A stretch of 64,000 nucleotides of DNA from Nyssa sinensis (taxonomy: Eukaryota; Streptophyta; Magnoliopsida; Cornales; Nyssaceae): the NCBI GenBank assembly GCA_008638375.1, contig CM018052.1:18442450-18506449 (forward strand), written 5' to 3'. The notes under the pieces were generated by a model that made no database searches, was not told the DNA's origin, and worked only from the letters and a program-made list of their open reading frames with translations. How positions within the stretch are numbered: position 1 is the stretch's first letter; each line of letters starts with the position of its first letter. Below, in pieces: positions 35,049 to 46,607 of this stretch. The translations under genes and the position numbers were made by a program.

Positions 35049-35984
35049 TATTTATATAAATTAAAAGAATTTATTAAACTATTCATTCTTATTTATATTA
35101 ATTTCTTTATTTGCGTTGATGCATTCTTATTATTTTTCTCTTAAATGAAAGAACTAATAAAAAAATTCTCAGATCGCTAATTTTAGTGTTTTAGAATATA
35201 AGTATTCCTTGTTTGGGAACACGTATACCAAAATAAAGATTACTAGGGTACTAATTTTTCTGTTAATTATGGTGGAAATCAAATTTATTGCAATATATTA
35301 CCGGCAAGCTTCGCATAGGCATAGGGTGTTATCCAAAAACAACCGATTCACAATTATTTCAATCAATCCCTTTTTAGAGGCTATGTGCTTCCTGGAGATT
35401 TCATGGAAAGCAAGGTTTCCAAGAATTCCAAGGCCGATCTCCTGAGAGAAACAAATGAAAAATATTAATATGGACACTTTAGCACATTAAACTCTCTGAG
35501 AACTACGTCCTCAGCAATTCATCATTTCACCCAACACAAATCAAAAAGGTGAAATAATGAAGTATGTTTTACCTTGCAAATAACTTAACAACATAAATGA
35601 AAATGGGGGTTACTGTAACACGAACAGTTTGGGAACCCACTAGACTTGTCAAAAGAATTTTAGTAACAAGGTTTTCTACCCATATAGAATTTTAAACATC
35701 TGGTCAACAAATACACCAAATGAGAAGTTCAATTTCTAATAGTAACAGTAAATATAAATTATGTCATTATAGCAAGAGAAAAGCAATAAGTTTTGCAAAC
35801 AAAAAAGAATGGAGCAAAACATTAGACATAACTTATGATAATCACGTAAAAATGATTTATGCCATTAGGACAAAATATATAGAATAATCAAATCAGAACA
35901 GGACAAATCAGACAAGTCATAGTAGACTCGGTTAGAAAATAAGTAGTCACATGGTGACGTTAATATTTTAGAACTCATGGCATA
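35049..35984. other. Unassigned AT-rich sequence
   Basis: No gene, RNA or repeat could be assigned. The 78-codon frame at 35209-35445 shows no recognisable motif and no codon bias I can detect. It ends at the insertion site (TAAGT, 35985-35989) of the next element. Confidence 0.4.
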
Positions 35985-36532
35985 TAAGTTGTCACGCCCC
36001 GGATTTCCACGAACCCGGGGAGCGACTGAATGAAAGAAAAGGAATAAATAAATGACAATGAATTAAATTTAAATTAAATCTCCATCATCATTCCTCAAGT
36101 TTCTCCCAACAATTTAAGTAAAGATTCGGCATTCAATATAACTCAAATCGTTCCTCAACATAGCTCAAGTATTTCTCTCAATTAATGCCCAAATACTTTA
36201 AATCATATTTAAAAACGGTTCTCAAAATGTTCTCAAAACCTTTCTCAAAGTGCCCTGTAATGGTCGCCCAAAAAGGGCTCAAAATACCCTAAGGTATAGT
36301 CCAAGAAGTGGTCCAAATAAATGGCCAAACATGGCCTTGATTTATGCCTAAAAGGTGTCCCATAAATTGCCCCAACTTGGCTTGGTATAATGGCCTAAAA
36401 TGGTCTAAAATGAACTCAAAATTTTGGGTCAAAATTATGGTTTAATGGCCTCAAAATGCCCTTGGAAGATAGGTTACAACATGGCCAAAACAATGGCTGC
36501 CCATGGGTTGGACAGCAGGTGGCAGCATGCAA

Positions 36533-36672
36533 CGCAGCAGTGGGTGCGCGCATGGGCAGCAGCAGGCGCGCAGGGGGGCAGGCCACGCGCGCGCAGGGCG
36601 CACGGGCACAGGCGCGCGGCAGGGCGTGGGGCGCGCGCAAGGCGCGGCGCGCGCATGTTGGGGCGCGCGACA
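36533..36672. other. GC-rich island inside LTR
   Basis: About 140 bp of mostly GCGCGC, GGGGC and GGCAGC lies in an otherwise AT-rich LTR. It opens long frames in several frames on both strands, a composition effect and not evidence for a gene. The sister LTR (47153-47293) carries it with several substitutions and a 2-bp indel, and the related LTR at 62990-64000 has a shorter version (about 63690-63780). Confidence 0.8.
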
Positions 36673-38547
36673 GGCTGCGGCTACTGGGCTGTTTTCTGGT
36701 TGTTTTACTGTTCCAACAGAGAGCTGATTTTCTAATTTCTGAAAATTTACTGTTCATGGCTGCAACCTACTCTTCCCATTTTTGAATTTTTTTCAAGTCT
36801 TTTAAACCCTCTTTTTTTCCCACTTTTAGCCCAAATTCCCTAGCTTCTAAGCCCCCATTTTACGCATTTTTTTCCACTCCTTTTAAAAAGTCATTTACAC
36901 ACCTATTTCTCACTTTGATTCTACCAAAAATTCGACATAGTCTCCCTTGTTTTTTCCAAGTATTTTCATCACTTAATAATCACAACATATATGGATATAA
37001 TTGTATCAAAATCCATCAACTCTTAAACATGCATCCACTATTTTCTAACACTTCCATTTAATGCATATTTAACTCTCGAATATCAAGTAACCTCTAGTAT
37101 ACATTTAAATCAAACATCATACATTCATTGAGTTCCAACTCATACATTTTTTTAAAATGGCCCAAGGCCTAAGGTTTACAATTTACATAAGTTTAAATAT
37201 AAAATACAACAAAGTGGGCTTATGCCCATACATTCAAAACATGCCCCCAAAGGTCAAATCTTCTACAAAATCCATTTCCTTCCTTTTTCTTCAGCACTCA
37301 AAGAAGTCTCAAGCAGCTGGTGCCTCATCTGAAATGTATTGCCCACGAATGGGTCAGCTCAACTGCTGGTATGATAACTCACTAATACTAGCAACAAATT
37401 TAGGACGTGGCGTGTGCAAGTGTACAATTTCAAGATATAATTTCCCTTCCCGTTGTTTAATGCAATGCAACACGCTATGCATGACTCACACATGCAAACT
37501 CTATGCCATATCCATGTCAACTCTATGCCATGTCATGCCACACCCATGTCTCGATTTTACGGATCGCATCCGATGGTCCATCGAGTACCACACGTGTTTC
37601 ACGGGCCGCTCCCCGTCGGGTCAATCAAGCACCGATACATGTCTCGCTTCATGGTCCGGACCCTGTTGGCATGCGAGTACCAAATGGCCAATTTTGGGTT
37701 TTTCACCACAGGATCTACACCCTCGTAATGCATAGCACTTCGTGCTCCACTCACACCATGTGTCCAAAGAATTTCACCATGCCAACATGCCATGATTTCA
37801 TCATGCAAATTCAATGTGACAAATAATCAAACACATGGTGTACATTTTCAAGTCATGCCTTTAAACCCCACATGATTCATAACTTTAAATTTCCACACCA
37901 TGCTTCACATAACATAGATCATAACCACACAACTTAACATATTTTTCAAGCCACAATGTCACCATTTCACCAACCACAATGAATTTCACAAAGTCACTAA
38001 CATTCCATGCAAGACTAATACATTACACAACCAATTCCCCTCCAAGATGTCAAGTAAATATCACATAAATACATACCAAATATAGCAATCAAATACAAAG
38101 ACAAGATAAGTTATCTTCATAGCAACAAAACATCAAATAAACCAAAGAATACATAAAGCCCCAAATTTCCAACTCTAGGTATTTCAATTCAACACCACCT
38201 AGGTGGATTCCTAGCATTAATTAAACATCTATACAGCTCAATCAACATGTAGCAAAGCAAGAAAAACTAAATCTATTCCTAGCTTAGCAAGAAACCATAC
38301 CTAAAATCAGTTTTTCACAAACTGTAGAAGCTGTATTTTCTGGATAAGCAAACTGTCCAGTGAGGATATATTAGTCGTGGAGACGAACAACTTTCCAGAA
38401 GAAAGTTTGGCCAAAATCCCACTCGAAATATGTGTTTCGGCAGCTTGAATTCTTGAATTTCTAGGGCTTTTCTCACTCTCTCTCTATAAGAACGTGAATT
38501 CTGTAATTGCAGACCCAATTTATGATAACAATGGTCTAAGGGGGCTG

Positions 38548-38555
38548 TATTTATA
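38548..38555 (-). promoter_or_regulatory. TATA box of LTR
   Basis: The minus strand reads CCACTATAAATACAGCC, a strong TATA-box context, about 455 bp inside the LTR. A leader with AGAGAGAGAGTGAG follows some 60-80 bp downstream. The equivalent box in the 5' LTR, which would drive the element, is at 49168-49175. Confidence 0.75.
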
Positions 38556-39009
38556 GTGGTGGACAAAGGGGCTAAGGGCAAATGACCATTTTGCCCTTAA
38601 TGAGCCCGAAACCTCGTTACTCTACAACCCATTCCTAAACGCTTCAATTCAAAATTTTGTTTTAACCAATGTTCATAAAATTATTTTAAATGAAAACTCT
38701 TAGAAGAAAATATTTTCATTTGAGGTCGTTTTAGGCCCGTTCCACCAGGGCCACCCCAACGCCCTTTTTGTCCAATTTTGAAACGGTTTCCGTTTTAGCT
38801 AAAATTTTGAACAGTAGCTACCTCACAATATTCTAAGCATATTTCTATTCTATGACACACTCCAAATATGCCTTTAAGCATGTCAAATGGTGAACTGACG
38901 CATTTAGATGCTTTACCAGCAAAACCGGGCTTGACCGACAAAACCGTGTATGCCAAATATCCTACCGGCAAAACAAAAATTTTTCTCACATTTTTTTCAG
39001 ATCTCTACA

Positions 39010-39027
39010 TCCTTCCCCCCTTAAAGA
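39010..39027 (-). promoter_or_regulatory. Polypurine tract of minus-strand Gypsy
   Basis: The minus strand reads AAGGGGGGAAGGA directly before the 3' LTR start TGTAGAGATCTG, preceded by TTCGGGACGAAATTTC. It is nearly the same as the PPT region at 23000-23041. Confidence 0.9.
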
Positions 39028-41229
39028 AATTTCGTCCCGAAATTTAAAATTATACTTCTTCCACAAAATAATAAAAGATCAATTCAAAATGCATTGTAAC
39101 ATGGAGACATACGGCCTTACCCTGGATCATTCACCTCTCCCTCAGCCAGTTGGTGTCGAATACATTTCTCTCACCCATTACCCCCTCCCCCCAAGGGAAC
39201 CTCGTCCACTTGGGCGGGCGTGCAGCGGTGTACAACCATCTCCACACTCCCTGCTAGGGTCTGGTTCTGATCCCATATGTAACGGCCCACTACCCATGTC
39301 ACAATGCATAATGAAATCCTCAAAATATGTTGGCTCCTCAATGCCAATTCTCTAAATCCATCCAAGTATCATGATTCACCTTCATAGTTCAACACAAAAT
39401 AATAAAAATAAAGGAAAATTCTCACTGTTTACAAGGATACCTAAAGATCTCTCACACATGTTATGACCATCCAATCTACCTCACATCAAACTATGAAATC
39501 ATCCAACAATCCATTACCATGTTCTCCATACATCACCAGCACTTCAGTGTATTTCCATAATCTAATATTGTGCAAGTACTACAATTATCCATACGACATC
39601 AATGTCATAATGTTAAAGTAAGGCCCTCATCATCCACCTTAGCCTACATACAGTCGAGGCTAAGTGTTATGCATTAATAAAGAGTAGCCTATGTATTTCA
39701 AACTCATAGATATTACCTGAATAGTCAATTGTAGGACAATGTAGTTTACGTACTCCAATCATGAAACTTAAAGCAAAACATCTAGGTTCAGAAGAACAAT
39801 TCATCAGAGAAGGAAAACAAATTTTTGCAATTTCTTCTAAGGTTATTCTAACTCATCATTGTCCTAGGCAATAATTTCATTAAAGTCTCCTAACCATTGA
39901 GGGTCTTAGTGAAACTCTTCACCAATTTCAATTATGAATATACATCAATCCTTACCCACATTTATCAAACTCACTTACACATAAACATCTTTAAACATGT
40001 TCCTATACCTGCATTGATAACCATCAATCTGTATGGAAAAATCATAGTCGCAGTGTTATAACGGTTACTAAACGAGTATGCATATTTCCATCCCAGCATA
40101 TAAGTATACATAAATAAGCATACAGCTTAGCATATAGGTAAATAGGCACATAGTCGACCCTATGGATGTCCAAGCATAGAGCCCATCTTATAAATCACAC
40201 GCTCATAGTCTACCTCATAATTCACTTGGTCCATCAAATAGACGTAGGCATCTAGTCCCAGTTCATCAATCATCAAACATACCACATCTTACTCCAAGTC
40301 TCTCCTTTTTTATCTTCTTAAGCTTTCAAGCTTTCAAATTTGCATTATCCAAAAACATGTTCCAAATTACATTCTAACATGCAAGCACGCACTTATCTAA
40401 TCCGTAGGGGTTTTAAAATAAAATATGTACTATATGTGTTTCACGCGTAGGAGAAATTAGCATACCCTAGTTATTCCCACATACTATACACATATAGTAA
40501 GGAAAAAAAAATATTTCACGTAACACGTATGACAAACCAAGCAAACATGGCAATTACTTAAGATACATCGTATTTCCTTCATGTATGTAATATATATTCA
40601 TGCCAGTTCACTTTAGGTAATTCATTTTTTTCTTGTTGCCTTAAATTGCATTATTAGGTATCTTTTCCTTTTCCCTATATATAACTAGGTGATAACCCTT
40701 CATAGATCACAGCTCTTTTCGTTACTGGGTGATGGATTGGCCAGTCCATACACTTGTAACTCAAAACCTGTTACCAATTCGGTATAGTCATAATACAATT
40801 TCAAGTGATCCTAATTACTTGGGTTTATAACCTAGTATATACATTTCTACATCATACGATCATAACAAGCAATATATACATAACATGACTATTATACACG
40901 ATACAATCATAAAAAAATAGATGTTAAGCACACAATCAGTTATGCCAACCAAAACAATCCATACGTACACACTAACAAGAACATACTCAATGCACACTTA
41001 CGATATACACATGTTTTTAAATTAGCTATCCATGTCTTTATTATCTTCTCCTCATAAGCATGTTAAACACATCAAGTAATTTATACTCGTAAGTGGTTAG
41101 TCTAACATACTAATAGAGACAAGCACATTCCATGCATTATAATTTCACCGAATTACGCCATACTTAATTAGGTAAGTCTATTAGAAAGATATTTGAAACT
41201 CTCTCCTAACTGGTGGTAGCAATATCAAT
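39028..41229 (-). other. Non-coding interior of minus-strand Gypsy
   Basis: No RT, RNase H, integrase or chromodomain motif was found. 39960-40090 and 40080-40220 correspond to the repeats at 21870-22190 of the other Gypsy, and GGTGATAACCCTTCATAGATC (40690-40711, first 20 bases quoted in part) to 19918-19938. 39170-39250 is unusually C-rich. Most of pol therefore appears deleted. Confidence 0.65.
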
Positions 41230-41860
41230 ACCCAAGACAAAATGGCCTATACACTGTACCTCCGGAAGCCAAAACTTATACCTCAAAAGCTTAGCAACCA
41301 ATTGACACAACCAATTGACACAACCAATTGATGCTCCCTCAATTTTGCTGGAGCCCTATCTTAAGGTAGAATGAAAATAGGCATAGTACCTGGGATAAGC
41401 TCTATCGTAAACATTTATCTCTCGTCTAGGTGGTAGGCTAGTCTAGTCATCCTGAAAGGACATCTAAAAACTCATCCACTACTGGTGGTAATGGCCTCCC
41501 CAATTCCTTGAGTTACTCAAAGGTGAAATTAATAAATCCCTGCATTCCCCGTGAATTAAAAGTCATCTCCGTTAGGAGTACTCACAGCCATTCTCCCTCT
41601 GTAGCAATCTATTCCCGTCTCAAAAGTAAATAACCAATTCATCCTCAACGTAATATCAAAACTAGACATTTCAAATAGAAGGAAATCAAAAGAAAGAATG
41701 CGGTCAGCTATCTCAATCGAGTAATCTCTACAGATCCTCGTCAGTATCTCACTACCCCAACTGGTGAACCATATGATGGTGGAACAAAGCAATCATCACG
41801 AGTCCCCGAAAAAAATAAAATAAAAATCTCCCAAGTGTAATATTCATTATCCAGATCCAG
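41230..41860 (-). pseudogene. Gypsy protease and start of RT linker
   Basis: The open stretch 41556-41792 (minus) contains ILTRICRDYSIEIADRILSF and MSSFDITLRMNWLFTFETGI, the C-terminal half of the retropepsin-like domain (RVP_2) in chromoviruses. The usual G-M-D-W-L has become R-M-N-W-L. Further along the minus strand (about 41340-41420) the frame gives MFTIELIPGTMPIFILP, the conserved link that leads into RT, with stops. RT itself does not follow. A CCAATTGACACAA unit is repeated three times at about 41298-41330. Confidence 0.8.
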
Positions 41861-42935
41861 ACAACATAATCATTTATCAATTTATCCCAACCAATCAGGC
41901 TCATTCATAACCTTTACCCACGTATTTCCAAACGATAAGTGAAAACCACCATGCACTTATAAGATGTATAACAATCTAAGTTTTCAAGTCCTAGGGCCCC
42001 AACTACTTTCCCTCCAAGTACATTCACACAATTTGCTCCTTAACACAAGATTCATATTCAAGAGATTCGTATCATCTAACTTTTAACCTGATATACAATT
42101 ATTTTTTTTCCAAGCAATAATCAATGCTTACCTTTTATTCAATCATGATTCCGAAATCAACCTTGTAAATTAAGCTAAAACTAGGTTCATAATTCACATC
42201 TTAATTTGGCCCAATTTATACCACTCATTATTTTCACAAGGCCTATATTCACAAGTTCATTTAACCAATTCGTCATTCTCATAACAACTAGTATCGATCA
42301 TCTCGTAGAACTAGGTAAGCCAATAGTATCCAACATTAGGTTACCTCTATAGACCACCACAAAATAATATATTCCAGTTCAATAAAGAAATCATTTCAAT
42401 CCCCAGTTTTCTGATTCACATCACTTGAATTTATCAACATTCATCCTAAGCATGAAATCAAAATTCAATTTCATCATAGTTGAAATTTATCCACATCAAT
42501 CTTTGCCAAACCCTTCATGTCTATACAATTCTCCTAAGACGAGCTGTCATCAATCATTACCTGATAATCCAACAAATTTTGTAAATACACTTGCTTAATC
42601 ATAAGCTATAAAACTCACGTCAACCACTTCCACCCATTGTTCACAATAAATACATAATAAGTTCTCACCGAACATAATTGTAGTCTTTCACCAGAAAATC
42701 CATTTAAGCAATACAATATACACACGCCCATAACATTCTCTCATAATGCTACTTGATATCCTAAGGGCAAACAAGCATCAATCTGTAAGATACATAAACA
42801 TGTACTAAGTCCCATACCATGTTGTCTCATACCTAGTTATCACATACAGTTATACCAATATACTCATCACATATCATGCATCACACTGTAGCAAATCATG
42901 TAATCATGCTTCATTGTTTAACATCCACTAATACA
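41861..42935 (-). other. Gypsy interior, gag region not recognisable
   Basis: AT-rich sequence with no zinc knuckle or gag motif that I can identify. It would hold gag if the element were complete. It is broken at 42935/42941 by the nested LTR unit and continues at 46316-46600. Confidence 0.4.
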
Positions 42936-43260
42936 TAATCTGTAACACCCCAATTACTTGACTGGCATGTTTTGTGTATTGAAAACTGTTTTGAGAATGA
43001 AATGTCGGGTTTAGCTAATTTAATGTCTATTTTTAATAGTGATAAAACTCGAATTAGTTAATTATGGGAAACTCGAGAAAATAAAAACTGACATTGGACC
43101 TCGGCCAGTGAAAGATATTCTGAGTAGGAAGTGACAGAAAGAAACCGCACTGAAAAATGAGTTACGGATTGGGAGTTAAGGCCAAAACAGTGAAACTGGA
43201 ATTCTACGACAACCAAACAGGGCCTTAACCAAAAAAATTGGAGAAAATGGTCACTTGGGA

Positions 43261-43336
43261 GGCCAAGGGGAATTGAACCCTTGACCTACCAAGGTAAGTA
43301 AATGTGTCCCAAAAAGTTACCAACTAGGCTGTTGGT
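43261..43336 (-). other. tRNA-like module antisense in LTR
   Basis: The minus strand reads CAGCCTAGTTGGTAAC (A-box-like), then, after about 35 bases, GGTCAAGGGTTCAATTCCCC (a perfect B-box GGTTCAATTCC with a T-arm-like stem), ending CTTGGCC. The matching block in the 51633-57415 unit is at 56921-57000 in the same relative orientation. It could promote Pol III transcription antisense to the LTR. No full cloverleaf was verified. Confidence 0.6.
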
Positions 43337-43545
43337 TACTTTGTGTACAGATGCACTAACATATGTATATAACCTCAATTCTTGCCCAAGCCACCACCCA
43401 AATTGGCCAATGGCCTTGCATGCATTCCCTTCATCATAGCCCTCCATCACCTCCATCAGTCAACAGCCACTAACCCCACTAAGGGCAGAGATACACTCAT
43501 ATATGTGTATAGCCCTATATGTATATATATACATAACTTGCACCA

Positions 43546-43568
43546 AGAATTCTCTCTTAGAGAATTCT
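43546..43568 (+). promoter_or_regulatory. Perfect LTR hairpin, different sequence
   Basis: A 10-bp stem AGAATTCTCT / AGAGAATTCT with loop CTT follows a TATGTATATATATAC tract by about 15 bp. Its position parallels the GCAGCTTTGC hairpin of the other LTR group, although the sequence is unrelated. Confidence 0.7.
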
Positions 43569-44629
43569 GAAAATACAGAAAGTGTGTGAGTTCTGTTGTG
43601 TGTACGTAGGGTTGGCTGAGAGGGAGAGAGAGAGAGAGAGAGAGAGGAAAGGAAGCTTGTGCATGCATATGTGTTGTGAGAAATTTGGCCATTAGAGAGG
43701 AAAGGTGACGGCTTGAAGTTGAAGTGCATGACCTGAGGAAGCTTGAGGAGCACTGTGAGGATTCTGGACCAAGCCACCGAGAGAGAGAGGGTCACTGTTG
43801 AAGGTAAAATTCCAAATTATCTTCAATTCTTGTTTTGTAAATTTTGGAACTGTTTGATAGAAATGGACTGCATGCATGGTTATTTTTGACCCTAAGAACT
43901 AATTTGGAGCATACTGTGTGTGTTGGAGGTCTCGGATAGGTCAAGAACCATGAAACCCGAAACTAACCTCCATTAATGAAGCTTGGAAACACCAAGTCTA
44001 ATTCGACCATAACCATTTGAGATTTTGCATGTCGAGACCTGAAATAGACCCTAAGAGGATCTCAAACATCTACCTACACGACCCCAGAACACTGTATGGC
44101 CCCACGAATTTCAAAATATTCTTACGGGTTCAAAACTTAAATTGTCGATGCATGTGACTAAACTGAAAAATGAAGATAGGGTCTTGATCCTTATGATTTG
44201 TAGATCACATAGCTTCAAAAATCACATGAAATGGTGAAGAATCGAGGATGCTAGGTCGTGTTACAGGTCACGGCTATCGTTTTGAAAACAGAATGGTTTA
44301 GAGTGATTCGAAGCTTTAAATGGATGCTAAATGATAGATATGATATGTAGAAACCTGTTAGGATCGAAAACAGAGAGAGACCGTGTGTTAAAACTCACGA
44401 AATAGAAATTAAAAATCTGCAGAAATTAGGGCAACACTGAGGCAGTTAGTGGGGAAGACAGAGTTGACTCGGCCGAGTCGACCGAGTCGAGATGGGTTGG
44501 GCCGAGCCAACTCGGACACGTGGAGTAACCTGGGGCTGCCACCGAATTAAATGGACGGTGTCGTTTTGGGCCGTTTATATGTTAAACTGATATGTTTAAA
44601 AAGAAAAGAAAGGGAAGGAAGAAACAGGG

Positions 44630-44697
44630 GCTACGGGGTTTCGAACCCCTGACCGCACGCGCCCAACACCACGCCCTTACCACTCGGCCACGCGCTT
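44630..44697 (-). other. tRNA(Ser/Leu)-like module antisense in LTR
   Basis: The minus strand starts GCGCGTGGCCGAGTGGTAAG (like the D-arm/A-box of class II tRNAs) and ends with a T-arm AGGGGTTCGAAACCCC (seven-base TTCGAAA loop), then GTAGCC. Acceptor and anticodon stems do not pair well by eye. It is a tRNA-derived block rather than a tRNA gene. A further B-box-like antisense stretch lies at 44785-44860. Confidence 0.5.
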
Positions 44698-46315
44698 GCG
44701 TGTGTCACCTATGGGGCACAGTATATATATATATATATATTATATATTTAATTATATCAGAAAAATAAAAGACGCATTTTGCGCCTTATAAGGTTCGAAC
44801 ACAGTGTCTATTGGAGAGGGAGGTGGCACGCGTCCGCTGTGCCACCCTATTCGACCGGTCATTATTCTGCCAAAATAATATATATACTATATATATTCCG
44901 AAATTAATTTAATTAAAATTATTTAATTAAATTAAATACTCCAAATTAGTCCGTTGTCCAAAAATCATAAGTTATATATGTATTCCTATTGTCTCGGACC
45001 TTCTGAGTCCAATGGTAAGGTCCGTGACTGCAAATGAGGTACCGAAAAAAATATGATGTATGAAATTACCATAATACCCCTGACCCTATACAAGGCCCAA
45101 ATGAAATTCGATTTCAACGGAACTAATACCAGTAGTAGACCTGACACCTGTGAGACTGTATACATGATTAGATGACGCAACCGAGACAGAAATTATGTGA
45201 TGGCAAAAATGACCAAAATACCCCTGACATACCCGAACCCAGATTTAAAAGCCGAGAGAGTCTAAATTGACTTTCTTCGACCTTCCGAACTCAATGGTTA
45301 GGTCCATAATATGAAAATCAGAACCGATAAATGTGTGAAGACACTGAAACCCTAAGCCAAATGCTTAAGGGGTAAGACCTATGAACTAGCCACTATAAGT
45401 TAGTTCCATGAAACCCATCATAGGGTAGACTTACTCAGTCTAAGGTCATGAGTTGATAAATTTTTATAAATTGTTTTAGGCTTAAGGAGAAAAAGAGGAA
45501 GGCTCCGTTCATAGCTTCAAACTCAAATATTGAAGGTGAGTAACTTCTGACACTGTTTAAGTTACTGCTCCTTGATTTGCTAAATTGTTTCGAATACCAT
45601 ATGTTTTAAATGCAATTGTTTTAAATGCATGCTTTTATCACCGATGACATGGTTTTTAGTTTCTCAAATGATTAACTATACTTCTGATTGATATGCTAGC
45701 ACTCTGAACCGTTTATCTGTTTTGATCTATTGAACTTGACTTGGATTTATTGAACTATTAATTCCAAACTGATTTAATTACCATGTGATTTAAGCAAAGA
45801 TTGAATTCGAAACTCTTGCCTGGATATCTGTGTTACTCACTGGGCTTTTTAAAGCTCATTCCATTATTTTAATAATTTCAGGGGAACCCTCAGATGGACA
45901 GGTTTAGCAGGTCCAGAACTTAGGGGGAAAATGTTGGAGACCCCCAGATAAAATGATAACCCATTTTTGTGAATCTATACCATTTTTGTACTTTTTGTGT
46001 AACTGAACAGATTATGACCTTTTGTGGTGAAACTGTTTTGTAATCTTGATTAAGATAGGACTGACTATGATGTATCCTGAATGCTCTGCCAAGTATATAT
46101 GTATGCATTCTCTCGTAAAAATTCCGCTGCTTAAATTATATATGCCGAATGCATTATGCTTGGGATTTATATCGGAATGGCCTGTGGTTAGGATTACCGT
46201 CGGGGTTTTGCTTTCAAAAAAAAAAAAAAACTAATAAAACCCGATGGGTGCCTAACTGGCCTTTGCCACGTGCCCCAAATCCGCACAGGGTGGGTCTGGG
46301 GGATGTGACATAATC

Positions 46316-46600
46316 TCAACAAGTCATGTATCCAATAAAAATAACCACACCGCACACGAAGTCCTATCACATACCATTGACAGCTTACACTAAGTCAAAT
46401 GCCCTCCTCGAGGGTCCCATGGTGTTCAACAACACCTATCCATCGTCAAGTATTCTCCTACTAGGACTCCAAAACTAAGCTGTCAAAATCCACACATTAC
46501 ACAACGTTCACTAAAAAAAAAAATTTAAATCACGCGTCCTGGTCCTAGTGTGCCTAACATCATCCCACGGTCTCTAGGTAATCGAACCCGGAGCTCTGAT
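46316..46600 (-). other. 5' end of Gypsy interior
   Basis: It continues 42935 after the nested unit. A short A-run lies at 46511-46521. No coding motif was seen. This would be the leader between PBS and gag. Confidence 0.5.
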
Positions 46601-46605
46601 ACCAC
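46583..46605 (-). promoter_or_regulatory. Primer-binding site of minus-strand Gypsy
   Basis: The minus strand reads GTGGTATCAGAGCTCCGGGT shortly after the 5' LTR end GCGTGACAA. It matches initiator tRNA-Met (TGGTATCAGAGC) without a mismatch and fixes the element orientation. Confidence 0.92.
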
Positions 46606-46607
46606 GT

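Larger units (their letters stand above)
35990..39009 (-). mobile_element. 3' LTR of minus-strand Gypsy 35990-49628
   Basis: This 3020-bp LTR runs from TGTCACGCCCCGGATTTCC to CAGATCTCTACA. TAAGT at 35985-35989 matches TAAGT at 49629-49633. Counting by eye there are about 50 differences from the 5' LTR (46608-49628), roughly 1.7%, with a cluster at 38342-38361, so this is a young insertion. It carries a GC-rich island (36533-36672), CAG|ATGA and GGGCTTATGCCC-type signals in minus orientation, and a good TATA box (38548-38555). The R-U5 part is therefore about 2.5 kb and U3 only about 0.45 kb. Confidence 0.96.
42941..46310 (+). mobile_element. Nested LTR unit (probable solo LTR), 3370 bp
   Basis: It runs from TGTAACACCCCAATTAC to GGGGGATGTGACA, flanked by TAATC at 42936-42940 and 46311-46315. 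It has no PBS, PPT or pol motifs, so a solo LTR is likeliest. In order it holds a tRNA-like block (43261-43336, antisense), a TA-rich tract (43500-43533), a perfect hairpin (43546-43568), an (AG)n tract (43621-43647), a second tRNA-like block (44630-44697), splice-like signals (43803, 45479, 45535, 45881) and poly-A (46217-46231). It is the same family as the 51633-57415 unit but much shorter. Confidence 0.9.

Noticed and set aside
36424..36785. Several overlapping long frames on both strands in the GC-rich stretch (also 47042-47405)
   Set aside because: They arise because GC-rich sequence lacks stop codons. Frames overlap on both strands, are Ala/Arg-rich without domain motifs, and lie within LTRs.
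37157..37735. 192-codon + strand frame, repeated at 47777-48355
   Set aside because: It lies antisense in the R-U5 part of both sister LTRs, with no domain motif. The duplication is explained by the LTR pair.
44630..44697. A functional tRNA gene
   Set aside because: The D-arm and T-arm resemble a class II tRNA, but acceptor and anticodon stems do not close. It lies inside a repeated LTR.
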